Source of the DNA: Arenicellales bacterium
Lineage (GTDB): Bacteria > Pseudomonadota > Gammaproteobacteria > Arenicellales > JAJDZL01
Length of the DNA: 64,000 nucleotides
Direction: 5' to 3'
Assembly (NCBI GenBank): GCA_958295885.1
Contig: OY282380.1
Location: forward strand, 2,232,001-2,296,000
The notes beneath the pieces were generated by a model. That model had not been told where the DNA came from and did no database searches. It saw nothing but the letters and a program-made list of their open reading frames with translations. Positions 54,011-63,458 of the stretch are shown one piece after another (positions within the stretch are counted from its first letter, which is position 1; every line of letters starts with the position of its first letter). Position numbers and translations under genes: made by a program.

Positions 54011-54964
54011 TTAATGGACCGTCTTTGCGTCACGCAATACGACCGGTAAGGCGAACTTTACGTTCTCAATGATGCCTTGCATGGTTGAAACATTAACGTG
54101 TGAATATGCTCGCAACCTGTCAATTACGTCTTTGACCAATTCATCGGGTGCAGAAGCGCCAGCCGTAATTCCGACAACGCGTATTCCTTTCAACCAAGAA
54201 AAATCAATCGTTTCGGGACTTTCGACCAAGTAGCTGGGAACACCGGCATCCAGCGCGACTTCGTGCAGACGATTGGTATTGGAACTGTTTCGAGATCCGA
54301 CGACCAAAATCATCTCAACCTGCTGTGCCAGTTCACGAACTGCATTCTGTCGGTTCTGCGTCGCGTAGCAGATATCCTTGACGTTGGGACCGATAATTTT
54401 CGGAAAACGACGCCGCAGTGTTTCAATCACGTTTTTTGTATCGTCCACGGACAGTGTGGTTTGGGTGACGAAGGCGAGTTTATCTGGATTCTTTACGTTG
54501 AGTGTATCGACATCAGAAATGTCACTCACCAAGTGCACCCTTCCGTCAATCTGACCCATCGTGCCTTCCACTTCAGGATGATTTTTGTGCCCAATTAATA
54601 TGACTTCAAAACCGCGTTTAGCATAACGCTGGCCTTCTTTATGGACTTTTGAAACCAGTGGACAGGTTGCGTCAATCGCCTCCAATCCACGTTTTTCTGA
54701 ATTCTCTACAACTTTTCTGGAAACTCCATGGGCGCTGAACACCGCAATCGCTCCCGAAGGAATTTCGTCGATCTCTTCAACAAATTGAACTCCCTTCGAT
54801 CTCAATGTCTCCACGACTCTCCTATTGTGAACAATTTCATGCCTCACATAAATCGGTGCGCCATATTTCACCAAAGCTGTTTCGACTATGTCAATTGCGC
54901 GTTCCACTCCTGCGCAAAATCCGCGCGGCTGAGCCAGTAGTACTTCCATTTTCGAATCACTCAT
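54011..54964 (-). CDS. ispH: 4-hydroxy-3-methylbut-2-enyl diphosphate reductase
   Basis: IspH makes IPP and DMAPP, the last step of the MEP pathway, using a 4Fe-4S cluster. The 317-aa protein has all three cluster cysteines: AQPRGFCAGVERAI (C17), EAIDATCPLVSKVHKEG and KDICYATQNRQNAV. VFSAHGVSRKVVEN and EGTMGQ provide the histidine and glutamate near the active site. AGASAPDELV near the end is also conserved. The enzyme supplies precursors for the neighbouring squalene synthase, 95 bases upstream on the same strand. Confidence 0.95.
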   Translation of the reverse strand: MSDSKMEVLLAQPRGFCAGVERAIDIVETALVKYGAPIYVRHEIVHNRRVVETLRSKGVQFVEEIDEIPSGAIAVFSAHGVSRKVVENSEKRGLEAIDATCPLVSKVHKEGQRYAKRGFEVILIGHKNHPEVEGTMGQIDGRVHLVSDISDVDTLNVKNPDKLAFVTQTTLSVDDTKNVIETLRRRFPKIIGPNVKDICYATQNRQNAVRELAQQVEMILVVGSRNSSNTNRLHEVALDAGVPSYLVESPETIDFSWLKGIRVVGITAGASAPDELVKDVIDRLRAYSHVNVSTMQGIIENVKFALPVVLRDAKTVH

Positions 54965-55058
54965 GTATTGTTGAAAACTGCAGAAAAAGGTTGTTTGTAA
55001 TCATAGCATTTCTTCAAGACTCTACGTTCAGTTTGCGCTCAGATCAACGCGTGGTCGA

Positions 55059-56168
55059 TCAATTCAGCTGAGCCGTTTTGGAACTGGACCGTTCGATATT
55101 CTGCTGGATATTCACTTCTGGCAAACCGAAAGCAAAGCATCGAAAGAGCACTTTCAGGGCTGCGTTTGATCGAACTCCGAATTTAGTCAGAATATACACA
55201 GTCCACACACTTCGTCGGGAGATTTTAACCTCGCGGGCACTTTTAAAATTCGGATTCGCATAGATTCTTCTCAAGGTGAGCAAGGCCATGCTCAGTGCCA
55301 TCATGCAGTGATTTCGAATGCCTGTTTGCCGCGCTGGAATAGATAAGGTGTAGCGAATCGCTGAGTGAAGATGTCCATAAGCGATTTTGACAAGTTCGGT
55401 CACACCTTCTGAAAATCGAGGATTTATTTCTGTGGCTGAAATCGAAGACAGGTTGCAGTCAACAGTTTCAAAGACGTCCCGAGGAAGCCAGCATACTCCT
55501 CGATTTCGGTCTTCCCACATGTCTTTCAGGATATTGGTCATCTGCAGGCCTTGTCCGAAAGAAACCGCGAGTTCGAATAGTTCGTCCTGATGCGTTTTTA
55601 CATCTGAAGAGTAAATGCAGAACAGTTGTGTCAGCATTTCTCCGACCACGCCGGCGACACAGTAGCAGTAACGGTCGTGTTCGGAAAGATCTTTTAGGCC
55701 GTCTAAAGTGGCGCTTTGCTGAAACTTTGCCATGCCTCGCGCCATGATCTTTACGCACCGATGCAAGGCATCAATTTGAGCGGGATGGAATGAGTGCGAT
55801 ACATGAATGATCCGCGCGCTGTTTCTGATCAAGTCGTGTTCGCTGCCGCTGCTCGAAGCCGACAGCAGACAGCCTAAGTCCCGGGCGAAAGACTGTGCAT
55901 CATCCCGGCCCGCGACGACTCGAATGAAACGTTCAGAAAAATCCCGCTTCTGTGCCGAGGTCAGCGCCGGTTCATCTTCTATCGTATCGGCGATTCTGCA
56001 AAGCAGATAAGCGTTGCCGACAACCAGCTGCAATGCATTGGGAAGTTCAGGAATGGTCAGTGCGAAAGTGCGCGAAACTCCCTGCAGAACTTTTTCCTGG
56101 TAGCCAATATCACTGCGAAGTGACGAAGCCTGTATTTCTGTGACGTCAGAGTCTTCACTCATAATCAA
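55059..56168 (-). CDS. Squalene synthase-type prenyltransferase
   Basis: Joins two farnesyl diphosphates head to head. The 369-aa protein is longer than bacterial HpnC/HpnD (about 280) and resembles eukaryote-like squalene synthases: VSRTFALTIPELP, the first aspartate-rich motif in YLLCRIADTIEDE, and the second, MTNILKDMWEDRNRGVCWLP. RYCYCVAGVVGEMLTQLF holds the central helix. The C-terminal 60 residues are basic and carry no clear membrane anchor. The start is preceded by a weak site; a later Met is possible. Squalene here may lead to hopanoids or carotenoids, but no such genes are adjacent. It precedes ispH on the same strand. Confidence 0.85.
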   Translation of the reverse strand: MIMSEDSDVTEIQASSLRSDIGYQEKVLQGVSRTFALTIPELPNALQLVVGNAYLLCRIADTIEDEPALTSAQKRDFSERFIRVVAGRDDAQSFARDLGCLLSASSSGSEHDLIRNSARIIHVSHSFHPAQIDALHRCVKIMARGMAKFQQSATLDGLKDLSEHDRYCYCVAGVVGEMLTQLFCIYSSDVKTHQDELFELAVSFGQGLQMTNILKDMWEDRNRGVCWLPRDVFETVDCNLSSISATEINPRFSEGVTELVKIAYGHLHSAIRYTLSIPARQTGIRNHCMMALSMALLTLRRIYANPNFKSAREVKISRRSVWTVYILTKFGVRSNAALKVLFRCFAFGLPEVNIQQNIERSSSKTAQLN

Positions 56169-57552
56169 TTTACATCAGCGGTATGCAGGTTAAAAAGTTG
56201 GGACTTGCTCAGGTTGGCGAGTGAATGACATTTGATGCTTCTTCTCTTGTTTCAGCCTAAATGGTTCACAGAGAGAAGGCTGCATGATCATGGTTTGCTA
56301 TTTTCAACATGAATGATTGATATTATTATCATTATGAACAACTTACTGAAACGCAGGCAGTGGGAGTTGAACTTACTCCCTTTCTGTTTCTATTGACCGG
56401 TGCTTTCGCCATGTCTGCCTGCCTGTTTCTAATTCATTGATCTGCAATGTTTCAACCCAAGCATTCAATTCCGAAAAATTCCAGATTATCGCTCAGTTCT
56501 CGAAGTCAGAGGAAAACACATCAGCGGGAACCTATAATTAGAAAAATTCTCCGCGAACCTGATCCCGAACCTCGTGGCTCAAAATAAGAGACCCTCGGCA
56601 ATTCTGGTGAAGAATTTGTCCTATGTGACGAAAATCTCCGAACATCAGAATTTTGCAAAACCGACGTAGCATCGAGGTTATTTGGATAGAGGGAGGGGGT
56701 TGTGACGGTATAGGTTTCGATATTTTATCCTTTTCAGAACAAGGTGAAAAATTATGGTTAGAAGTGAAGACGACAAACGTTTCAGCTGCGACACTATTTT
56801 GAATTTCTGAAATTTAAATTCAGTCTCTGAAAAAAAGATAGGTGTGAGTTAGGCTGACGCGCTTGTATCATTTTACTCAGAACTCCTGGAATTTTCAGTT
56901 GAAACCACTCTTGACAGACTATGGTTTGCAAAACCCGTCACATGATCGGGCTCAGTTCCGACATTTGAAAACGATTTACTATGATCTGGATGTTTTAACC
57001 CGACCGTGCCTTGCGAGCATCAATTGTGTTTTCAGGAATAATCGATATGTAACGCAGAGCTGCAGTCATGGCGAGTCATAAAATTGGATAACTGGTTGAT
57101 TATTCAGATAATTATCAGATTTATATTTCTTTGAACGAGTTCATTTTATTGAGGCGCGAAGGTCCGGCAGTCATTCGGCAAGCGATGTGGAAAAAGCATT
57201 TGCAATCTCAAAATTGATGTTGACTGGCCGCGATCATAGCGGTACCTGAGAGGAAACACGAGCTGAAAAACGAGTCCAGGATTGGTGATTCGGTGGAACT
57301 CAAATTTGTTGAACCAAATTCACTCTGCATAATCAACACAGTCGGTCTGCATGCCGCGGCATCCAAAATTCAGAAGGTACGGCACTTAAACAAAGCACGT
57401 CAGTGTTGCGCCAGACTGCATGCGACCGTTCTGACAGAAGGCTTTATCAGAATGGGCATGCAGCCTGCGCAGTGGAAGAATGATTGGAAGAAATCCAGAA
57501 TCGTCTCGCTGCGGGTGTCGGTGATCTGCGTACGCAAGATGGCGTTCGTCAC
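56169..57552. other. Long non-coding stretch
   Basis: About 1.38 kb with no supported gene. It includes the promoter side of the squalene synthase gene, a Fur-box-like 19-mer at 56315-56333 (13 of 19 by eye) and a nested dyad at 56353-56422 with GCAGGCAG/CTGCCTGC outside and GGGAGT/ACTCCC inside. Short open frames between 56863 and 57560 lack family patterns. Confidence 0.45.
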
Positions 57553-59271
57553 ATGCGCCTGATCATTCTGCTTGCCACCCTGCTGCTCGTCTCGCCTGTC
57601 TTTGGGCAGACACCGGCGGACCCAGAATCTGCAACAGGTTTCATTGCAAAACCGCTCGTAAAAACTTACGAACGCATGATCGTGGCAGCGAATCCTCAAG
57701 CAGCTAAAGCGGGGGACGAAATCATGGCGGCGGGCGGGTCGGCGGCAGATGCGGCCATTGCCGCACTACTGGTCCTGAATGTGGTCGAGCCCCAGTCGAG
57801 CGGCATTGGCGGAGGTGCTTTCGCGCTTGTTCACAGCGCGGACGGACTTTCCAGCTGGGACGCGCGCGAGACCGCACCAGCAGCTGCGACACCTGGCATG
57901 TTCATAGAGAATGGCAGTCCTCTGCCGTTTATCACAGCGGTGTCGTCAGGGCGTTCGATTGGAGTGCCTGGCCTTGTGCGTCTGATGGAGGCCATCCACA
58001 AACGGCATGGCAAAATTCCTTGGGCGGACTTGTTTCAACCTGCAATTCGATTGGCGCGTTATGGGTTCGCGGTGAGCCCGCGTTTGGCTGACCTGCTTGC
58101 CAGATACTCAGAACGTTTAAACGAAACGGATGCCGCTGGCGTATTTCTTCCAGACGGCGAACCTTTGGCGGTGGGAACGATCGTTCAACAGCCACAGCTC
58201 GCCGAGACGTTCGAGGTTCTTGCGGCACGCGGCGCGAATGTCTTCTACACCGGTTACCTGGCCGAAAGGATGGTATCTGCCGCACGTCGTTCTCCGCGGC
58301 CAGGCTCGCTCAGTTTGGACGATCTCGCCGATTACGAGGCAATTGAACGCCCGGCAGTCTGTCATCCATTTCGAAAATTTAGAATTTGCGGCATGGGGCC
58401 GCCATCGTCGGGGGCGACTACGACCGGACAAATACTGATGCTTCTTGATCGATTCGACCTGGATGCTCTCGCGTTGAATGAACCATTATTCTGGCATCTT
58501 TTCGCAGGCGCCTCGCGGCTGGCCTATGCTGATCGCTCCTTCTATCTGGCAGACAGCGATTTCGTGGAAGTGCCGGTCAAGGGTCTGCTTGATCCCAATT
58601 ACATAAATTCCCGTGCGCAGCTGATTCGCCCGTCTGAAGCCGTAAAAGAGAAAGCAACCGCCGGCGAACCGCCGTGGCATACGGCGGAACACCGGGCACC
58701 GGATCTGCAGGAGGACCTGCCGGGCACGACTCACCTTTCTGTTGTTGACAGCGACGGACTTGCGATCAGCTTGACCGCTTCGATTGAAACGGCTTTCGGT
58801 TCAGGGCGCATGGCGGGTGGATTTCTGCTCAACAATCAGCTGACCGATTTCTCATTCAGAACTAGGGACGACGATGGTCTGCTTATTGCCAATGCGCCTG
58901 CGCCGAAAAAGCGTCCACGGTCATCGATGTCGCCAACGATTGCTTACCTGGACGGAGTTCCGACTGCGCTGACCGGTTCGCCGGGCGGCAGCCGCATACC
59001 GGAATATGTCGCGCTGAGCTTGATCGCGATGCTCGTTTTCGATCTCGACCCCGCCACTGCCGCGGCTTTGCCTCATGCTTCGCATCGCAACCGAGGCAGC
59101 ATTGTGGTTGAACGCGGCATGCCAGCTGACGTTGTAGATGGACTCAAGGCATTCGGTCACGAGGTCAAAATTTCGGAGATGGCCTCTGGGCTGCACATTA
59201 TTCAGATATTGCCCGACCAGCTCCTTGGGGGCTCTGATCCTAGGCGAGAAGGCACAGCAGTTGGTGAGTGA
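57553..59271 (+). CDS. ggt: Gamma-glutamyltransferase
   Basis: Periplasmic enzyme that releases or transfers the gamma-glutamyl group of glutathione. The ATG at 57553 is chosen because it gives a clean signal peptide (MRLIILLATLLLVSPVFGQ). The proenzyme is cleaved before a threonine; T392 in GTTHLSVVD matches E. coli T391. Other signatures are GGSAADAAIAALLVLNVVEP and SSGIGGGAF in the large subunit and SPTIAYLDGVP with GSPGGSRIP in the small one. The length of 572 aa is normal. It is isolated, with about 1.4 kb non-coding upstream. Confidence 0.93.
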   Translation: MRLIILLATLLLVSPVFGQTPADPESATGFIAKPLVKTYERMIVAANPQAAKAGDEIMAAGGSAADAAIAALLVLNVVEPQSSGIGGGAFALVHSADGLSSWDARETAPAAATPGMFIENGSPLPFITAVSSGRSIGVPGLVRLMEAIHKRHGKIPWADLFQPAIRLARYGFAVSPRLADLLARYSERLNETDAAGVFLPDGEPLAVGTIVQQPQLAETFEVLAARGANVFYTGYLAERMVSAARRSPRPGSLSLDDLADYEAIERPAVCHPFRKFRICGMGPPSSGATTTGQILMLLDRFDLDALALNEPLFWHLFAGASRLAYADRSFYLADSDFVEVPVKGLLDPNYINSRAQLIRPSEAVKEKATAGEPPWHTAEHRAPDLQEDLPGTTHLSVVDSDGLAISLTASIETAFGSGRMAGGFLLNNQLTDFSFRTRDDDGLLIANAPAPKKRPRSSMSPTIAYLDGVPTALTGSPGGSRIPEYVALSLIAMLVFDLDPATAAALPHASHRNRGSIVVERGMPADVVDGLKAFGHEVKISEMASGLHIIQILPDQLLGGSDPRREGTAVGE

Positions 59272-59687
59272 TACTGTGTTGTCCTGACATTTGCCTAACT
59301 CATCGCTAAAAAATGTTTTTGACCGTGATGTTGTTCTGTAGCATTCTATGCCGTGACGGGAATTGGCAGGAAATCGGGAACGATTCAATTGCAATCTGCG
59401 CTCGTTCTTGAAATATAGATTTGCCAAATCTGAACGAAGAACAGATTCTGGTGACAACGAACAATCTTCCATTTACAACTTCATGCCTAACAGGCTGGAA
59501 GACTTCTTGCCCTTCGTCAATGAGTGCGATTTCTCGCAGCATCAAATTGAAATTTTGCAAAACAGTCAAATCGAATACAATTTGTTCATTATCGGACAAT
59601 CCAAAATTTGATCTTCTACTGAACGGCTTTTCAAAAAATTAACGATATTTCTCTCTTGAAAGCAAACAATCATCGAATTCAAGCGCC
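59272..59687. other. Non-coding stretch
   Basis: About 416 AT-rich bases between ggt and the YeeE/YedE-like gene. It presumably holds the promoter of the transporter-lbpA-sLpl-LipS operon. No palindrome like that upstream of dsrE was found here. Confidence 0.45.
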
Positions 59688-60896
59688 ATGGAAAATGTAA
59701 TCGGACTCCCCATTCTGATCGGATTCTTTTTGATTTCGCTGGTAATGGGGGTCGCCATCAGCCGCTCAAACTTCTGCACAATGGGCGCTGTTTCGGATTG
59801 GGTGAATTTGAGAGATTTCGGTCGTCTTGGTGCCTGGCTGCTTGCAACCGTGGTGGCGATGATGTTTATTACGATTCTTGAGTTCGGCGCTTTGGTGGAT
59901 GTAGATGGGTCGCGTCCTCATTACCGGTCCGCGACATTTGCATGGCTGCGATATTTGCTGGGTGGCCTTATTTTCGGCATTGGCATGACGTTGGCCGGAG
60001 GTTGCGCAAGCAAGAACTTGGTACGTTTGGGCGGAGGCAACCTCAAGTCTCTAGTCACGTTGATTGTCGTCGCGATTTTTGCCTATCTGATGACGAAAAC
60101 AATATTTTTTGAAGTTGCATTCTATAACTGGATGCATCCCATCTCCGTGCAATTGGATGAATTGGGAATCGAATCTCAAGATATAGGCACTATTGTGAAT
60201 TCGATCGCAGCCTCTGTTGATGCTTCTGTCGTACGAATCGGACTTGCGATCGTCTTTTTCATTCTGGTACTGCGATTTATTCTCAAAACCAATGGAATCC
60301 GAAACAATGCTGCGAACGTAGTTTCTGGCTGCGTCATTGGCTGTTGCATTTCTCTCGCATGGTATTTGACTGCGAGTTCAATTGGAGCAGATTGGGTTGA
60401 AGCCGCCGAGTGGGCTGACAATCCGCCTGTCGGCGTCGGACCTCAATCGTTTACATTTATCAACCCATTAGGTGAATACATCAGCTGGGTTCTTGATTTC
60501 AGCAATGTTTCGGTGCTTCTCACTGTAGGCATGTGCGCTGCATTTGGGCTGTTCGCGGGATCCTTGGCCGACTCCATAATTCGACGGGAATTTCATTTTG
60601 TCTGGTTTGTGTCTTTAAAGGATTTTGCTGCCAATGCCATCGGTGGGATGCTGATGGGAATTGGCGGAGTGCTGGCGCTTGGATGCACGATAGGTCAAGG
60701 GATCAGCGGGGTGTCAACCTTGGCATTGGGATCATTCATGGCGGTCGCCGCCATAATATTTGGTTCAGCGATTACATTGAAAGTTCAATATTACAAGCTG
60801 CTTTATGAAGAGGCAGGTGTCATTGACGCACTGGTCAGCAGCTTCGTCGATATGAAACTTTTGCCGGAATCTCTGCGGAAATTGGAATCATTTTGA
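59688..60896 (+). CDS. YeeE/YedE-family sulfur-compound transporter
   Basis: A 402-aa inner-membrane protein with about nine or ten helices. The two family repeats each carry a conserved cysteine: GVAISRSNFCTMGAVSDWVN with FGIGMTLAGGCASKNLVRLG, and GIGGVLALGCTIGQGISGVS. These are the features of the YeeE/YedE (TsuA) group, which includes thiosulfate importers, and of the SoxT proteins found beside sulfur-oxidation genes. The gene starts a plus-strand block with lbpA, sLpl and LipS genes. I infer import of thiosulfate or a related compound to feed the cytoplasmic sHdr pathway. The exact substrate is not readable. Confidence 0.85.
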   Translation: MENVIGLPILIGFFLISLVMGVAISRSNFCTMGAVSDWVNLRDFGRLGAWLLATVVAMMFITILEFGALVDVDGSRPHYRSATFAWLRYLLGGLIFGIGMTLAGGCASKNLVRLGGGNLKSLVTLIVVAIFAYLMTKTIFFEVAFYNWMHPISVQLDELGIESQDIGTIVNSIAASVDASVVRIGLAIVFFILVLRFILKTNGIRNNAANVVSGCVIGCCISLAWYLTASSIGADWVEAAEWADNPPVGVGPQSFTFINPLGEYISWVLDFSNVSVLLTVGMCAAFGLFAGSLADSIIRREFHFVWFVSLKDFAANAIGGMLMGIGGVLALGCTIGQGISGVSTLALGSFMAVAAIIFGSAITLKVQYYKLLYEEAGVIDALVSSFVDMKLLPESLRKLESF

Positions 60897-60916
60897 GAAT
60901 AGGAAGAAGTTGAATT

Positions 60917-61348
60917 ATGACAGATAACGAGTGGTTGCCAAAGGACCGTCTTTACGATATACAGTCCTACGTTTGGGTGAGAAAAGATGCAGACGCGGAT
61001 CAATTGACTTTAGGGCTTGGTTCGCCCCAAATCGCATCCTTTGGCGATCTTGTCTATCTCAATTTGGTCAGGCCGGGCTCAACTGTAACGCGAGGTGATG
61101 TTCTCGGTTCTGTCGAAGCCGCAAAAATGACCGGAGAAATCCTCAGTCCAGTGAGTGGCACCATCACGGATCGCAATGAAGCTGCATTAAAAAATCCGCG
61201 CCTTGTCAGTGATGACCCGTATGAAGCAGGTTGGCTGTTCACCATTCAACCTTCCTCCTTTTTGTCAGAACAGCGCCAGCTCCACAACTCCTCCAGCTTG
61301 TTGGAACTGCTTCCTGAAGATTTGCGTGGACCCCAGACACTCCAGTAA
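60917..61348 (+). CDS. lbpA: Lipoate-binding protein, second copy (LbpA)
   Basis: A 143-aa GcvH-like protein. The lipoyl-lysine is K70 in GSVEAAKMTGEILSPVSGTI, and DPYEAGWLFTI closes the domain. It differs from the protein at 37032 (ESGKWVG): here the site reads EAAKMTG, closer to ordinary biotinyl/lipoyl domains. Placement next to the lipoate ligase and LipS genes indicates it is a sHdr lipoyl carrier and a likely substrate of that machinery. It starts 20 bases after the transporter. Having two different LbpA copies is known in some sHdr bacteria. Confidence 0.82.
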   Translation: MTDNEWLPKDRLYDIQSYVWVRKDADADQLTLGLGSPQIASFGDLVYLNLVRPGSTVTRGDVLGSVEAAKMTGEILSPVSGTITDRNEAALKNPRLVSDDPYEAGWLFTIQPSSFLSEQRQLHNSSSLLELLPEDLRGPQTLQ

Positions 61349-62459
61349 CGCGGCCAACGTAAAGTGGCGAGTGCTCTACGAACATAACGTAGAGCACGGC
61401 TTAGGGCTGGCAACGGACGACGCACTCGCAAGACTGGCAGTCAGTCAGTCAGCAACCTTAAGGCTGTATACGTACCAACCCTGTGCACTGGTCGGGCGAT
61501 TTCAGCATGTCGAAGATCAGGTCTACCTGGATAGATGTCGCAGACTTCAGATTCCCGTCAACCGAAGACCGTCTGGCGGGGGCGCCATCATTATGGGTCC
61601 AGATCAGTTGGGCATTGCACTTGTGCTGGGTGCGGAACATAAAGGCTTGGCGTCGACTTCTGTCCGGTTAATACAGCAATGCGCGCTGGGCATTGTGAAT
61701 TCGCTTCGTGAATTAGGAATTGAAGCTGAATTTCATGGTAAAAATGATCTGGTCGTGAATGGCAGAAAAATCGCAGGCCTGGGACTGTACCAAGCACCAT
61801 CGCGCGCCACGCTGTTTCACGCGTCTTTGCTATTGGATCTAAATCTTGATTTCATGCTTGAAATTCTGCGCACTCCATTCGAAAAAACCCAGGACAGAGG
61901 TTTTAGATCTGTTTCTGAGCGCATTACGACTGTTCGGGCAGAGACCGGTTCATCAATGGAAATGTCAGATTTAATGCGATGCGTACAGGACGGCTTTCTG
62001 AGAGAATATTCAGCGAAAACGGAAGTCGGGCGATTATCCAGTTCCGAGGTCGCGCTCACGGCCGAACTATGCGAACGGCAGTACGCTACTGAACAATGGA
62101 TTTTTCAAAATTCAGCAGAAATTCGAGATCGAATGGGCACCTGTGAAATGAGAACGGCAGGCGGTTCCCTCGAAGTGCGAGCGATTGTCGCTGGTGAAAC
62201 CGTGAAGTCAGTGTTTCTCAATGGCGATTTTATTGCATCCAGCAATGCAGTGGCTGATCTGGAATCCAGTCTTCGCTGGCACGTGCGCGACGAACCGGCA
62301 CTGCATCAAACCATTCAACAATCACTTGACCGAAACAATGGCGCCTGGGCTCAAATATCCGCCGAAGAAATCACTACGGCTGTGATTCAGGCTTTGTCTC
62401 ATACATCGGTCACGGCACCTCAAACCTGTTTTGCAAATCAAGGAGCTGAATTTGGCTAG
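61326..62459 (+). CDS. Lipoate:protein ligase of the sHdr system (sLpl type)
   Basis: Attaches lipoate to LbpA. I place the start at the GTG 61326, because GAAGA lies just upstream and the conserved part begins soon after. This overlaps the lbpA end by 23 bases; the longer frame back to 61203 is unlikely. The LplA-like catalytic domain has LATDDALARLAVS, ALVGRFQHVEDQVYLDRCRR, the lipoyl-AMP loop RRPSGGGAIIMGPDQLGIAL and the lysine in GKNDLVVNGRKIAGLGLYQ. A C-terminal accessory domain (about 260-375) follows, with TCEMRTAGGSLEVRAIV. The merged LplA/LplB architecture and its neighbours fit sLpl(AB). Confidence 0.83.
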   Translation: MDPRHSSNAANVKWRVLYEHNVEHGLGLATDDALARLAVSQSATLRLYTYQPCALVGRFQHVEDQVYLDRCRRLQIPVNRRPSGGGAIIMGPDQLGIALVLGAEHKGLASTSVRLIQQCALGIVNSLRELGIEAEFHGKNDLVVNGRKIAGLGLYQAPSRATLFHASLLLDLNLDFMLEILRTPFEKTQDRGFRSVSERITTVRAETGSSMEMSDLMRCVQDGFLREYSAKTEVGRLSSSEVALTAELCERQYATEQWIFQNSAEIRDRMGTCEMRTAGGSLEVRAIVAGETVKSVFLNGDFIASSNAVADLESSLRWHVRDEPALHQTIQQSLDRNNGAWAQISAEEITTAVIQALSHTSVTAPQTCFANQGAEFG

Positions 62460-63432
62460 CGCAGTCACATTTGTCGACAACAGAAGCATAGATTATTCTT
62501 TTGGAAAGGAATTATTTCGTCAGCGCATTCAAAATTTTGGTGATCGCATAACCTTTCATGCGCCGGGACTGAAACGTTACCAGACTTCTGAATATGAACA
62601 GCATGACGCGAATGAATTTGTTGCAGTAAGCGTGACGGGTGAAGCCTGCGCGCTGAACTGCGAGCATTGCAAGACCGGCGTGCTGCGCGGAATGCAGGAC
62701 TTGAGTCGCAGCCGCGAATCACTCTATGAGATCGCTTCTCGTTTGCACGATTCTGGAGCGAAAGGCATTTTAGTTTCAGGAGGAAGCGACCGAAAAGGGA
62801 GAGTGCCGCTGCTCAAGCACATTCCCGATATGATTCGGATTCGCCAGAAACTCAAAATGCTCATCCGCGTTCATCCAGGACTGCCCGATGAGCGCACCTG
62901 TTCCGCTCTTGCCGATGTAGATATCAATGGTGCGATGGTGGACATCATCGGCCATGAAAAAACAATTCGAGAGGTATATCACCTGCCTTATGGCATTGAG
63001 GAATTTGAGGCCGTGCTTGAGCGACTTGAAAAGCACGCGATACCCTGCGTTCCACACATCGTGATGGGGTTGCATTTCGGTCGGATGCTTGGCGAGGAAC
63101 AGGCGTTGGCGATGATCGCCAGGCACGATTTCAGGCTGTTGGTATTGGTGATCCTGATGCCGCTGTCAGGCACTCCGATGGCGGTTGTAAAACCACCATC
63201 GCTGCCGGAAATAGCCGAATTCTTCGAGTTCGCCCGAAGGGAAATTGTGAATAAACCCATCATGTTGGGCTGTGCTCGGCCGCTTGGTCAGCTCAAAGAA
63301 AAAATTGACCGCGCAGCAATTGACGCTGGATTCAATGGAATTGCTTATCCAGCGGAAGGAATTGTCCGCTACGCTCGCAATAAAGGTCTGCAGCCGGATT
63401 TTGTGAATTCCTGCTGCGGCGTAACCTGGTAA
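62452..63432 (+). CDS. Radical-SAM protein, LipS-type lipoyl synthase component
   Basis: A radical-SAM enzyme with the CxxxCxxC motif in CALNCEHCKTG (about 63-73 from the chosen start). The start is the TTG at 62452, with AAGGAG just upstream. This TTG overlaps the ligase stop by 8 bases. Conserved stretches include ISVSGG-like LVSGGSDRKGRVPLL, LIRVHPGL, and CVPHIVMGLHFG. The C-terminus has SCCGVTW, with extra cysteines that could hold an auxiliary cluster. Paired with the next radical-SAM gene, it matches the LipS1/LipS2 two-protein lipoyl synthase, an alternative to LipA. I do not assign 1 or 2. Confidence 0.78.
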   Translation: MASAVTFVDNRSIDYSFGKELFRQRIQNFGDRITFHAPGLKRYQTSEYEQHDANEFVAVSVTGEACALNCEHCKTGVLRGMQDLSRSRESLYEIASRLHDSGAKGILVSGGSDRKGRVPLLKHIPDMIRIRQKLKMLIRVHPGLPDERTCSALADVDINGAMVDIIGHEKTIREVYHLPYGIEEFEAVLERLEKHAIPCVPHIVMGLHFGRMLGEEQALAMIARHDFRLLVLVILMPLSGTPMAVVKPPSLPEIAEFFEFARREIVNKPIMLGCARPLGQLKEKIDRAAIDAGFNGIAYPAEGIVRYARNKGLQPDFVNSCCGVTW

Positions 63433-63458
63433 ATCATTAGACACTATAGGCCATCAAA

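Noticed and set aside
57293..57562. 89-codon ORF upstream of ggt
   Set aside because: Runs into the ggt start in another frame and has no family pattern.
61203..61325. Long N-terminal extension of the lipoate ligase
   Set aside because: It is inside the lbpA coding frame and not conserved in type; GTG 61326 has a better context.
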